Positions 35,720-46,757 of a stretch of 64,000 bases of DNA are shown piece by piece (position 1 is the first letter of the stretch; the number at the start of each line of letters is the position of its first letter). The notes beneath the pieces are model-generated. The model was not told where the DNA came from. It was given only the letters and a program-made list of their open reading frames with translations, and made no database searches. Made by a program: the position numbers and the translations under genes. This stretch comes from Amblyomma americanum (taxonomy: Eukaryota > Arthropoda > Arachnida > Ixodida > Ixodidae), in the NCBI RefSeq assembly GCF_052857255.1, contig NC_135505.1, forward strand, positions 24,638,269-24,702,268. Direction: 5' to 3'.

Positions 35720-37890
35720 CAGAATAGGATAGGACAGGATAAACATTACTGCTCTAGTTTCTACACACTTCAGAGTGCAGAGGTCGTCTTCATCTTGCGA
35801 TGTCTTCGCCCTTTTCAGCGAGTGGAGCCCCTCTTCCAGGGCCCCATTGGATCTGGCAGCTTTCACAGCATGTTGTACCCGCCTTCAATGGAAGGCTGGA
35901 TTGTGGCTGGAAAGTGCTTCCTCCCACTGCTCCCGACACGGTTTATTCTTATTATGGAAACGATAATTGCCCTTGCACTCTCACGTTGTGTGATACACCG
36001 TGGGTCTGCCTCCACATTTTGGGCACGTGTTCCTGTACTGCGTTAGATACAGTTTATTTAATATGAAAAGATTAGCTAGGGTTTCTGTTTGGAGCCTCCT
36101 CCATATGACTGCCTCTTCCAGAGTCAGGCTAGAATGCGGTTCCCGATATCTTTTTTTTTACCTCCCTTTAGTAATTGCTGATTTCTGAGGAGGTGGCCAT
36201 TACGTTTTCTGAGGCCCCCTCCGGCCTGAGTGGATGAGAGGCTCGGTTCGTGTAAGCACGAGCGGTCTCATCGGCCCTGAGGTTGCCCCATACTTCCGCA
36301 TGTCCGGCTACCCAGAAAATAACATGCCTCGCCTAGTCCTTTTTTGGAGCTACTTGTGCTAGGACCTGTCTTGCACATTTACCTATCCTTCCTTTCATAT
36401 ATTTCCTGCACACCTCTTTCGAGTCCGTTAGGATGGTTAAAGATTTTTCGATTCGGTTGCCTTCGGCGATCGCTAGAGCAACTGCGAGTTCCTGGCACTC
36501 ATCAACCGTACCGTTTTTAATGGATTCGCTAGCAAATTATGCGCCCTCCTAGTTGTGTGCTACCGTTGCCATTCTCACGTCTCTTCCTCTACATCTGGAC
36601 GCGTCCACATATACTGTATTTTCTTTGATATCCAGTTTCTCTTCGATGTATTTTGCTCTCGCCTTTCTCCTATCCGGGTGGAGGTTTGGGTCCATGTTTT
36701 TGGGGAGCGAGCAGATTTTGATAATGGCTCTGATGTTGTCGAGGATGTGTGCTTCCTTTTCTAGTATTTTTTCTAAGTTGTATCCCAACTTTTCTTGCCT
36801 TCTTGTGCCGCTTCTTCTTTGCACCAGCCTTTCCTTTTGCGTCTCTAGCTGTGCCTCTTCCAGCTCTTCGAATGTATTGTGAATGCTGAGTGCTAGTAAC
36901 TTCTCGTTTGCTGTACACATCGGCAGCTGAAGGGCCGTTTTATACGCCTTCCGAATGATTGCGTTGATTTGGTCCCTTTCTCTCTTGGTTGTTTGGAAGT
37001 ATGGGAAGGAGTAGGTCACCCTACTTATGATCAAACTTCTTACGGGTTTCAGAGTGTCACTTTCTTTAATGCCACGGCTTCTCTGGGATAATCTGGTTAT
37101 CATTCTTGCCACTTGCGTCGCAGCCAGCTTAAGCCGGTTGATTGCGAATCCGAATCTCCTGTTTCTTTGGATCCCCATTCTGAAGATTCTGACCAGTTCC
37201 CTCTCTGGAATGTGGCTTCCTTCCAGCAGTATTTCTACCTTCTCCGGGTTTTTCTTCCCTCTCAGGATTCTGAGGACCTGCGACTTTTCAGTGGAGCACG
37301 CCAGTCCTCTTTATTTCACATACTCTGCCACACACGTCGCCGCTTCTTGTAAACTTCTATCTTTTTGTCATAGCGTTCCCTGGTTTGCCCATATCGTGAT
37401 GTCGTCCACATAGATTGCGAGGCCGATGTCCTCGATACTTTCTAGTTTTCCTGCTAGTTCTATCATCGCTACGTTGAAGAGTACCGGTGATATGACCGAG
37501 CCTCGCGGCGTGCCCTTGTTCGGAGTGTTGATTTTTTCTCCTCTGAGCTCCCCGATTCCCACGGTGGCTGTCCTGCTGCTTAGGAAGGCCCTGGTGTAAT
37601 CGCGGATCTTATTTCCGCAGTTGGCGCTGTTGAGTTCCTACATGGTGGCGGTGTGGCCTACATTATCAAAAGCGCCTTTGACGTCTAGGGCCATCATAAC
37701 GTTTTTGCCATTGTACGGGATTTGCGTTAAAACTTCTTTTATCTGAAGGCGAACGTCCTGCGTGGACAGCTTTGCCCTGAAACCGAACATGCTGTCCGGG
37801 TAGTGCCCCTTCTCTTCTAGGTGCTGTTGTAGTCGACGGGTGACTATTCGCTCAAAAAGTTTTCCCAGGCACGGCAAAACAGGATCTCAT
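35720..37890 (-). mobile_element. I-type LINE with RNase H, 5'-truncated
   Basis: Read leftwards: RT from LGKLFERIVTRRLQQHLEEK and MFGFRAKLSTQDVRLQI (37860-37750), motif A MMALDVKGAFDNVGH, motif B NKGTPRGSVISPVLFNVA, YVDDITIW (YVDD intact, about 37390), thumb, then RNase H starting at TVYVDASRCRGRDVRM (36600) and a degraded FWVAGHAEVWGNLRADETAR (36270-36340). The zinc motif CPKCGGRPTVYH is near 36000. Short gaps and stops separate the blocks. It differs from the 13-18 kb and 61-64 kb family. Confidence 0.75.
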
Positions 37891-39574
37891 GCTCTGTAGG
37901 GACAAATCTAAATGTAATAGCGTTACCACGTTTTCTCCCTCTCTAGGATAGCTTATACGTAGAAAAAAAGATGTGAATGCCAAGTAGCCCGTAGAAATCA
38001 TTAAGAAAGCACTGGAGAGACGCCAGTACCATCTAGCGTTTTGTTGTTCGCAAAAGCGCTCACAACAAAAAAATCGAAGAAAGTGAGAGAATACGAAACG
38101 CAGAAACTGTGTAAAAATTCGTGCTATCTTCAGGGTCGCACTCTATGCGGTGAGTATGATCAGCGAGCTATTTGACAAAACAATCACACATTCTGAGAAT
38201 GGAGCAAGCGCTCTTTGGACCTGCCTATACAGTCGCTTTCGAAACCTCGTATGTACGCGCTACGAATCGAATGAAATGCTATGTCCATTCTATACGGCTT
38301 AGCGAAATAGCGAGTGTGGCATTAAAACAGAACAAATGCTGGATGAGGACAAGAAATTCAAAAACATCACTTAGCCGCGCTATTCGCAGAGCCCGGCCGT
38401 AGAATAGCTTAGATTGTAGTGGTACATGAAACAAAACAGTGCCGGGTTCGTTCTGAGTACACTGTCTGTCATTTTAATAGGGCCACCAAGATTCTCTAGG
38501 CGCCCATGGAGCAAACTTCGTCTGTATTCATTGCAAGGATGAGTAATATGTTGATTTTGCTCAGGCACCTCATTTCGCCGCGTGTACTCTCATTTTGCCG
38601 CGGGGAGCGGGGGAAATTCCGACACTCTGAAGTTTGAAAGTTTTTCAATATTACTGTGTTGCTCTAACCTATTTCTTTCACAATGAGTGACCGTGATACT
38701 AGGATGGTAGGGAACAATTCGACACCATCTTTTTTTTCAAATTTGTGAATAAAGACAATGAAGATGACTCGAAAATTCCTGTCGCGTTTTGCCTCCATTT
38801 CCTCTAATATTCATCATGGCATCACAATCTAGCTTACGAACGCATTTGGTGTGCAGTTAGGAATGTTGAGGTGCAGAAAGTTGCGTGCCTCCTAAGGTCT
38901 GTGGAGTTTGCCACCACATGACGGTGTGTTAAGTGGCACTTCGCCTGCATAACGCGAGTTCCGGCCAGAGCAAGCTGCGGGTACTGCCAGTGTTCGCTGC
39001 GCAACTGCGCTCTCTCTCCAAAGGAAGGAAGGCGCTATTATTAGAGAGCACAAGTATGTATGACACAGTAAGCTGCGTTAGGGAGCACGGCACTGACCAC
39101 CGGACCTCAGTACAACCCATAGCCCAGCCGCAGCCCCCGAAATCGGGACCGCAGACGGCATAGCTAAGGGCGATCGCATGCCGCACGGCCAAGCAAGGGG
39201 TTAAATCGCGTGGGACACAAGCCGCAGGAAGATGGGGAATGCACGCAGCCCATCTTGACGACGCAGGTCAAGCGTCGATGGCTCATCGCACGTCGTCACC
39301 GGCAGTGGCCGGCATTGACGGACAACCTGCCAAATCAGGCCCTCTCGGATCCGGACCGCGTCAGCTCGGCAGAGGCAGGCGACCGGACTTCAAAAGTTCG
39401 GGCCTGGGCTGCACCACAAATATTAGGTGCGCAGGTTGAACCACCCGTGCTATTGGTCCAGCGGCAAAGGCCGGGGCACCCGGGAGGCGAAATCTATGCA
39501 TCTTTCTGCTGCCCAAGTCGGTGGCGATCTCCCCCGTTCATTTCCCGCTCGGGGCCCATCGCCGAAACATCAGC
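37891..39574. other. Intron, nothing recognised
   Basis: Two GC-rich stretches near 38930-39200 and 39210-39560 give open frames on both strands but no domain. The second abuts the RTE 3' tail and may be unrelated unique sequence. Confidence 0.4.
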
Positions 39575-40865
39575 ACTATCATCATCAGCCTGACTACACC
39601 CACTGCAGGGCAAAGGCCTCTCCTATGTCTGTCCAGTTAACCGTGTCCTTTACCAGCTGTGCCCACCTTATGCCTACAATTTTTTTTAATCTCCTACGCC
39701 CACCTAACCTTCGGCCGGCCCCGGTTAGGCTTGCTTTCTCTTGGAATACACGCATTACATGCCCTGCCCAAGCTCATTTCCTCCTCTTGATATCCACTAG
39801 GATGACATTACCCCGCGTTCGTTCCCTCACCCACTCTGCCTGCTTCCGGTGTCTTAACGTTACACTTATCATTTTCATTTCAGTAGCTCGCTGCGTTGTC
39901 GTTAACCTAAGCTGAATCCTTTTTGTTAGCCTCCACATTTCTGCCCGACAGGTGAGTACCGGTGAGATACAGCTGTCGTACACTTTTCTCTTGAGGGATA
40001 TTGGTAAAGTGCTATTTATGATCTCAGAGAACCTGCCATATGCGCTCTACCCCATCTTATCAGCTGTCACTACCTGGCCTAAGATGGCGTATTCCTTTAC
40101 CACTTCGAGGCGCTCACTGCCAATTGTGAACTGCTGTTCCCTTGGTAGACTGTTGAACAATAATTTGGCTTACCGCATGCTAATTTTTAGACCCACCGTT
40201 CTGCTCTGCCCGTCTAAATCATTGATCATGATTTTCAGTTCGCCTCCTGTGTTACCTAGCAACGCCATGTCATCAGCCAATCGCAGATTATTTAGGTATT
40301 CTGCATTAACTGTGGTGACCCCCCCCCCCCCCCCCCCCCTGTTCCAAATTCAGGCCTCGGAATAAATCCAGTAAACAGGCGGTCAATAGCAATGGCGAGA
40401 TCGCGTCTCCTCGCCTGAGGCCCTTCCTTATTGTAATTTGATTCCTGACTTTATTGAGGACTCTGGAGCTGTGCAGTAGCTGTATATATCTTCCAGTATT
40501 TTCACACAAGCTTCTTCTACACCCTGGTTCCGCACTGCTTTCATGACTGCCGAGGTTTCAACTGAGTTGAATGCTTTCTCCTAATCAATGAAAGCTATAC
40601 ATAGAGTTTGGTTATATTCTGCGCATTTCTCTCTCACCTGATTGATATTGTGAATATGGTCTTCTGTGGAATATCCTTTACAAAAGCTTACCTCATCATT
40701 TGGTTGATTAAAATCTAACGTTTCCCTGAATCTATTAGCGATTACCTTAGTAAATACCTTGCAAGCAACGGATAGTAAGCTGATCGGTCTGTAATTTTTC
40801 AAGTCCTCTGCGTCTGCATTCTTATGAATTAAGATAATGTCTCCCGTAACAAAGGCGCCCAACTG
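39575..40865 (-). mobile_element. RTE-type LINE, 5'-truncated
   Basis: Read leftwards: RT fingers GDIILIHKNADAEDLKNYRP, ISLLSVACKVFTKVIANRF, then KGYSTEDHIHNINQVREKCA and CIAFID (motif A start). After breaks, GLRRGDAISPLLLTACL is motif B of RTE elements. The C-terminus reads YDSCISPVLTCRAEMW and KQAEWVRERTRG. The 3' end is the typical RTE tail GGCCTTTGCCCTGCAGTGGG with GATGATGATGATAGTG. A poly-C run has grown inside the coding region. Confidence 0.8.
40319..40339. repeat. Poly-C tract of 21 bases
   Basis: Uninterrupted C run inside the RTE RT region, between motif B and the YADD region on the - strand. It is a mutation hot spot or possibly a length-variable sequencing artefact. Confidence 0.9.
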
Positions 40866-41244
40866 TCACTCGGAGTGAACCGATGGGGACGTGAGTTCGA
40901 CGCGGGAAGAACGGTATAGAGGGTGACTTACAGTGGTTCTTCAAAAGAGCTTCGCTTAAAAAGGAAGACAAGGAGCACGGCCGCCTGCATTATGTTCGTG
41001 GACACCCCACGGGATCTCCATCGAGCAAACGGCAGCAGCGGGCACGCACTCCGATCATTCAAGCAACCCAATCCCCACAAGTCTCACTGTGATCGCAGCA
41101 TTGTCAGAAATGTTTTTCGCAAATAGTTAGATTTTCGAACTCTCGCACTAAAGGAGGTTTTATTGACACAGTGTTTTCCAATGATTGCCGTTCCGAACAG
41201 AAGAAAACTGCACAATATTAAATTTACTTTGCGCATATTCTGCG
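40866..41244. other. Intron, nothing recognised
   Basis: Short sequence between the RTE 5' truncation point and a GGAT microsatellite. No signal recognised. Confidence 0.4.
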
Positions 41245-41640
41245 TCCTGGATGGATGGATGGATGGAAGGTATGAGTATCCCCTTTGAAATAGGGTGATG
41301 GCAGTTTCCACCATGCTCAGCTTTTTTTCTTTATTTTGTGTTCAACTGATTCGGACGTTGTTATTAAAACTCGTCATTTTCTTTAAATACGTTTCCAGTT
41401 CAACACTTCTAACCTTATGTCATCTCTGCTTTTGAACCACGAATCTTTAAATCGCTTTCTGCTAATTTCCGCTGCAGATTTATTTACATTACCTTTGTTA
41501 TCCCTAAACCCCAAGGCCTCAGGAAGAGTGACTGTGCCTGCATCGACATCTGGTTGGATACCATCACATTTGAGCATGAGGTGTTCTATTGTTTCGTCCA
41601 GTTCGTATAGGCGCGAAAGGACTCGTGCGCTCAGCGACGC
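41245..41640 (-). mobile_element. I-type LINE, 3' end
   Basis: The - strand reads LDETIEHLMLKCDGIQP, then TLPEALGFRDNKGNVNKSA and SRKRFKDSWFKSRDD. This is the region around the C-terminal zinc knuckle ('eEtieHlllEC') and the end of ORF2 in tick I-type LINEs. The 3' tail is (CCAT)n, seen on + as GGATGGATGGATGGA at about 41250-41266. Confidence 0.6.
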
Positions 41641-41703
41641 CGACCAACAATCTTGTCACCTTTGTATCTTCTGCCTTTGCCTAGGAACAGCGACGCCACG
41701 TTG

Positions 41704-41812
41704 TAAAAAACGGAATCAAGCGAATATAAGCGACTGGGAGTCGAACCTGCGGTGGCGCGAGCAGATCAGCTTCGCAGGCCGCTGCGCGAGAGCACTAGGC
41801 CATCGCCGCAGT
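41704..41812 (-). mobile_element. tRNA-derived SINE head
   Basis: On the - strand: GCGGCGATGGCCTAGTGCTC (A box TGGCCTAGTGC, 41792-41802) and CGCAGGTTCGACTCCCAGTC (B box, 41736-41749), spaced as in a tRNA, then a short AT tail and a TTTTTT terminator near 41705. It is not a clean tRNA gene because the stems do not pair well. A third SINE type, different from those at 12281 and 31360. Confidence 0.65.
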
Positions 41813-41820
41813 TTTTCTTT

Positions 41821-42841
41821 CTTTATTGCAAGAAAATAGTGCCAACAGAGAATATGGGAGTATGTTTACGCCAAAAAACGCTGAGCTGTGTAATACGAGG
41901 CCGTCATACACCTGCATGGCCCCGCCTTCGCAAACATCAAAAGTCTGGGAGACACGCACTTGCATCTAGATATGGGAGCCAGCTAGGCAGCTCTTCCACG
42001 GCAGCGTACACAGCTCCCACCAAAATGAACGGCTCACGGAACAAAGATTTCGATGCCTGTGGTGATTCGGTGTGGCGGTCCATCATACGCCTCTTCCAGA
42101 GACTAAATAGTTCCATCAACATATATTGCATGACCCAACCCAGTTCTTCTCAACAGGCTAAAAACGAATACTGTAGGTTGTGATTCCCATGTCTTTCACA
42201 AGTTTCCGCTGTAATCATGTCCCAGAAAAACATACGATCATTGTACAGAACAAAACAATAGTGTGCAGCGCATTCCACAGGCGATAATTCCACGTCGATG
42301 GCATGAACTTCTGCTTGGCATCAAACCATGCCTTGAGAGGCGGTGCCGATGCGTGCAGTTTAAAGAAGAACGTTTTTGCAACAGAAGAAATGCACATTCG
42401 GTTAACACGTTTTAAAACACTGGTGTCGAGAAACTCTAGAAAAGGTTGCCGCTACAACGGTACAGGAAACAAATACTCTGTAAGCCCCAGAGTCATCTGT
42501 CTTTTGGAGCGGCTATACAGGTAGTCTAAAGAAAACCGCACAGCGAGGAAATCGAAAGTGTCAGAAACTTTCTTAAGAAATCCCCTTAAAGGCCCCTCAC
42601 GGTTGTGTCCAGTCGGTGCGAATAGGAGAGGCAAATAAGCACTAAGACACATAATAAGCACCGCTGCTAAAAAGGGGGTGGTTTGCCGATTTGAAAAAAA
42701 AAACACAAGACAAGCTGATTCAAGAATAACTGAAAAAGACCTATTCCACCAGACCTTACAGAAAGATATAAATTGTCACGACGCATGGGTTTCCATTGGG
42801 AGCGCCATACGAAGGTAGCGAATATTCTGTGCATCACTTGC
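41821..42841. other. Intron, nothing recognised
   Basis: Open frames on both strands lack recognisable domains. The last 60 bases precede the LTR candidate. Confidence 0.4.
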
Positions 42842-43588
42842 TGTCACGGATATCAGGAGAACGCTCGGGTCGAAAGAATGGATCAGGCGACCGTTGTAAC
42901 CACACGGACGCACATTTAATAAAACCTACACCACAAAGGCACTTGCACACAAAACTAAATACCAAGACTAACACAAAACAAAAAGTCTAAAGGTACACGC
43001 GATAATGGAGCAGTGAGAGACTACTAGCGTTCGGTGTTCGAGCTCGCAGTTCGGTGCTGACGAAGCGTTGCGTAGGTCCAAGCAGTTGCGTCGTAGCCAA
43101 GGTGGCATTGGAAGTGCGAAAGACTGGCGTCGTTGGCGGCGATGGAAGAGCTCCCGGTTGAAGCGCTGGTAGAGGCGACCTTGGCGTTGACGTTGGGGGG
43201 ACCACCAGGACGATGCAAGTGGCAGGTGGTAACAACATTGGAGGTACCCTTCGGCGTAGCAGGTGGTTGCGACAGCAGCTGAATCCCCGGAACAGGCTCA
43301 GGAACACCAGGGAGCCTACGGCGCAGTGCCGTAGAAAATGAGATCACCGGAGCAGCAGCCGGCGTTGAACTATCACAACCGAGGCGTCCCTACCTGCCGG
43401 AGCCCTCGCTTCTCTGTTTCCCCTCGTGTCCAGTGTCATCCGTCGCGCTTTTATAACCTCGGCATTGTTGTCCGACATTGACACACGTTATTACCATCGT
43501 CGTCATCGTCTTCGCTTCTCCATCAATCACGTATTGTCATGTCGCCGAATACTTCGTCTTCATCTTCTTTATTGTAGCGAGAGCTACA
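42842..43588 (-). mobile_element. Solo LTR candidate
   Basis: A 747-bp block that begins TGTCACGGATATC and ends GAGCTACA (TG...CA on both strands). Read on the - strand it has a TATA box TTATAAAAGCG (about 43447-43457), a GC-rich transcribed region with a Pro/Ser/Ala-rich open frame, and ATTAAA near 42917 before the 3' border. Immediate flanks are TTGC and TTAC, an imperfect duplication. No gag-pol lies beside it. The LTR family is not identified. Confidence 0.4.
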
Positions 43589-43599
43589 TTACCCGCAAT

Positions 43600-43881
43600 C
43601 TCGCCGTTTCGTCGTGGCTGTCGGTCACCAGTTCTGCGCATGCGCGAGGAGCCAAATGACGTCAGAGCCGCGCAGCTGGTGCACCATGCGCCGACCGCAG
43701 AGTAGACGCCGCTCGCCTCCGGCCAAGAAGACTGCGCGTGCGCGAGGAGCCGAGTGACGTCACAGCACGCAGCTGACGCACCTTGCCGCTGCGCTCTACT
43801 GCGCATGCGCGGCAAGGGGAGGAGGGGTCGCAGTGTATTATATATAATGGGGGGTGATGAGGCGGTGGAAGCTTCACTGTC
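43600..43881 (+). promoter_or_regulatory. GC-rich promoter of TPEQR-repeat gene family, copy 2
   Basis: Two tandem modules about 97 bp apart (43635-43690 and 43732-43790) each hold TGCGC(A/G)TGCGCGAGGAGCC followed by TGACGTCA. A further TGCGCATGCGC is at 43800-43810 and a TATA box (TATTATATATAAT) at 43837-43848, about 34 bases before the ATG at 43882. NRF1-like and CRE-like palindromes plus TATA repeat the layout of copy 1. Confidence 0.6.
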
Positions 43882-45910
43882 ATGGCGGCAAAGGAGAGCG
43901 AGGCCGATGCTGCGCACTGTAGAAGAAGGGATAAACTCGAGTCGTCGAATCCCGAGATTTTAGCCTGGCAGTTAACCGTCTAGGCAAGGAATAACGAGCA
44001 GCGCAGGGCGAAGAGAAATGCGGAGACACCGGAGCAGAGAGAAGGGCGCATCGTCAAGCACAAAAGCCAGGACGCGGAGCGGAAACAGCGGTGTGCTCTG
44101 GCCCTACTGGAAGACCAGAGCGAGACGATGATGGATACGACCGAAGAAGAGGAACTGAAGAGGAGGTTGTAAAGACTCAAGGATATAAAGGAGAACGCGC
44201 TCTATGCTGGCTAACAAGAATCGCTAATAGAAAGCTTGGGATGCGCAGCGACACATTATTGTTACTACACATATAAGACATATGCTTGAATTTGGTTGCA
44301 TTCTGTTCTCTGGTAGCGCAAACTACAAGATTAAACCCTTAATATTACAGGAAAGACGCGCTCTACGTCTCTGCCCAGGTCCCCCAAAATCAGTTTCAAA
44401 CGCCCTGGAAGCCCGTATCCCCGATTTAAATTCCCGCTTTCAAATTCTCACGGTGAGAACTTTCCTCAGGTCGTTGGGCACGGTGACTGATGTCAGTAAT
44501 CCTATTTTTGTGTCTCAGCCGGCCTTATTCTTTTCTCATCATTGGCCACGGTATCAAATGCCACAAGTGATGTTAACTCAGAACCTTTTAACACCGATTG
44601 GTTTTCATCTCAGCTCTTTGCAGTGGGTTGATGACACGCCGGCAGCAGTGGAACTCAATTTTGACTACACCTTCCATCTCATGCGAAACACATGCCCGCA
44701 AACATTTTAAACGGTCTTCTCTCTGATCATATAGAGGAATACCCCCATCATGCAGTGCTTTCTACCGATGCCTCCGTCAGCTGCCAGAAAGCAGCAGCTG
44801 GCATCTTTTCGCAGAATTTGGCATGGAGCTATTCTGTACGCATCCCAGATTATATTCCTGTATTCTTTGCGGGATTTTTGGCTCTTGGAATGGCCCTGCA
44901 CTAAATTTCTTGTGTTTCACGCTTTTATTCTCGCTGATTGTTTGTCAGTTTTAGTCTCCCTTGAAACATCACAAACAGATTTTTTGAGCCGTTTCCTGCG
45001 ATTTTTTGTGCCATGCACTTTGAAGGAAGTCTGTTTTGTCTGCGCCCTGGCCATGCAGGTATTCGTTCAAATGAGGCGGCAGATTACTTTGCAAGGTTGG
45101 CTCTTGACAGGTCAGTGACACATCCCGTCCCGAATTTCAGGTTGCTGGCGATTTCCAGGTTTCAGCGGTTCCAACACATATCAGCCAGGTTACGTGATTC
45201 CTTACTAAATACCACTGATTATCAGCACTTAGCATATCATAGGAACGTCCGTTCGTGTAAAACCAAGCTGTGTGAGGCGTCAGTGACGCGGTTGCTGTGC
45301 AGGATTCCCAGTTTGAATGTATATCTATGCAGATGTGGGTGGACACCGACAAACCTTTGTGACACATACGGGGAAGTCGAATCTGTAGACCATTTTCTCC
45401 TCTATTATCCAAAGTGCGCACGTCAGAGAAAGATTTACCTGGAGGTCCCTCTTTCCAAGTTAGGGCTCCCGTTATCTCTGCCAGTGTTATTATACTTCGG
45501 TGCGAGTGCAAAAAGATTTGCATTGGGCTCATTTTGTAAGATACTCCGTGATTATATAATTGCAACTGGTAGGTTGATTTGCTAACTCTTTTGAAATTCT
45601 TCTAGCTCTTATTTTTCACCAAAATGATGTCTGTTACTTCACTTTATACATTCTTCTGTCGTTTTTGACTGATACATTTTTCAAAATTCACGCTTGGTGT
45701 TAAAATTTTGTCGTTATCTTCTATGAAAATTTCCTTGTTAATGGCACTACACCTTGGCCAACACCCCCTTGTGGGTATGTTCCATGTTTTAAGAGGTAGA
45801 AAAAGAAGAAGAAGGCTCGTCGTATAACTGACCACGTGATTAGATTAGGGGGGAACTGCAGCTCCCGCTACGTATATCCTGGCATAGCTGACCTCAGTCA
45901 CTGCCAATAT
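43882..45910 (+). pseudogene. TPEQR-repeat (STPR-like) small basic protein, copy 2, split by I-type LINE
   Basis: The ATG at 43882 reads MAAKESEADAAHCRRRDK, ESSNPEILAWQLTV, an in-frame TAG (43981-43983), then ARNNEQRRAKRNAETPEQRE, GRIVKHKSQDAERKQRC and TTEEEELK to 44160. A + strand LINE follows. The last part resumes at about 45814 as ARRITDHVIRLG, matching VKARRVTDYTIRV of copy 1, and runs out near 45910 in homologous 3' sequence (CTGGCATAGC...CACTGCCAAT). The SS(N/D)PE and KR.A.TPEQR blocks and the ending are shared with copy 1. Confidence 0.6.
44161..45813 (+). mobile_element. I-type LINE with RNase H, inserted in TPEQR gene copy 2
   Basis: The + strand reads MLEFGCILFSGSANYKIKPL and LQERRALRLCPGPPKSVSNA (post-RT region). 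RNase H is open as LSTDASVSCQKAAAGIFSQ and FCLRPGHAGIRSNEAADYFA, with the active-site D and N-E-A-AD retained. The C-terminal zinc region is CRCG...CDTYGEVESVDHFLLYYPKC. One or two frameshifts separate the blocks. A GAAGAAGAAG tail ends it at 45813 and may include duplicated target bases. Confidence 0.75.
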
Positions 45911-45999
45911 ATCTTCAATTGGCACACGTCATCCTTTTCGCCATCGCGTCTTCTTTTTTCATTCAAACTTCATTTCTTTTTTGGCCTCTTACATGTCAC

Positions 46000-46409
46000 A
46001 CCTGCACTTTCTTCTTCGCACAGTGGAGATCCTGGAGCACATAGGCAAGTTTTGCAAATAAAAAAATATTGTAGACTGGAGGCCGAGCTGACAGTTTCCT
46101 GCCCATCGAAGCCTGGGTTTGTCGCCTCATGGACCTTATCTGCGAATCCCTGTAGGCTCCACTCTTGTGAATTTCGTGCAAAGGAGCACCTAGGTACGGT
46201 AGAGCGCCGCAGTCACAGCTGATGCCGCCAAAATGACTTGGCGTTGTACCCCAATAACCCAACTAAAATCCCTTGTATTTATCTAAATTAAGAGCCACAT
46301 CTGATACCTCACAAAACTGTTCACCCAAATGTAATGCCTTATTTACACTCGTCTTGTCAGAACAGAACAGGGCGACACTAACAGCATAGTTTAAAATTTT
46401 AATTTCACA
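46000..46409 (-). mobile_element. Tx1/L1-like LINE, C-terminal part of ORF2
   Basis: The - strand reads DVALNLDKYKGF and PYLGAPLHEIHKSGAYRDSQ, then VYNIFLFAKLAYVLQDLHCA, the post-RT block of Tx1/L1-type ORF2 ('kYLGvpl......Yw......fa+a.v.nvfl..KlwYvlq'). It is the downstream part of the element continued at 46758-47894. Confidence 0.6.
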
Positions 46410-46757
46410 TTGTGCCAGGGAGAAACTACGGATAATTACGCTGTTAATAATACTGAGGCGAAGGGGTTCACGACAATCGACAAAGCGTCATTGCTTTTTA
46501 AGTTGCTGATTCCGCTCTACCCGTTGTTTCTGGCGTCAAATAATTTGGTACTTACGCATGTATTTTTTGTTTTGCTTGCTACTGTTATAATTGAATTGTG
46601 TAATTTCTGTACTGTCAAACCTCATTTGGCTTCATAACTGTTAATGTAATGTACCGTGCTTACCCTCCCCCTCTCTTTATTTTTGTTTTTTCATTCCCAC
46701 TTTCCTTTTTAATGCCCACCGAGCCACGAAGGTAACTGAAATAAATAAATAAATAAA
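46410..46757 (+). mobile_element. LINE 3' UTR with (AAAT)n tail, inserted in the Tx1/L1-like LINE
   Basis: A + strand AT-rich 3' UTR ending GAAATAAATAAATAAATAAA at 46738-46757. The surrounding - strand LINE text breaks at both borders, so this is a truncated insertion. The family is not identified. Confidence 0.45.

Noticed and set aside
41704..41812. Possible functional tRNA gene on the - strand
   Set aside because: A and B boxes are good but stems pair poorly and it has an AT tail, so SINE is the better call.
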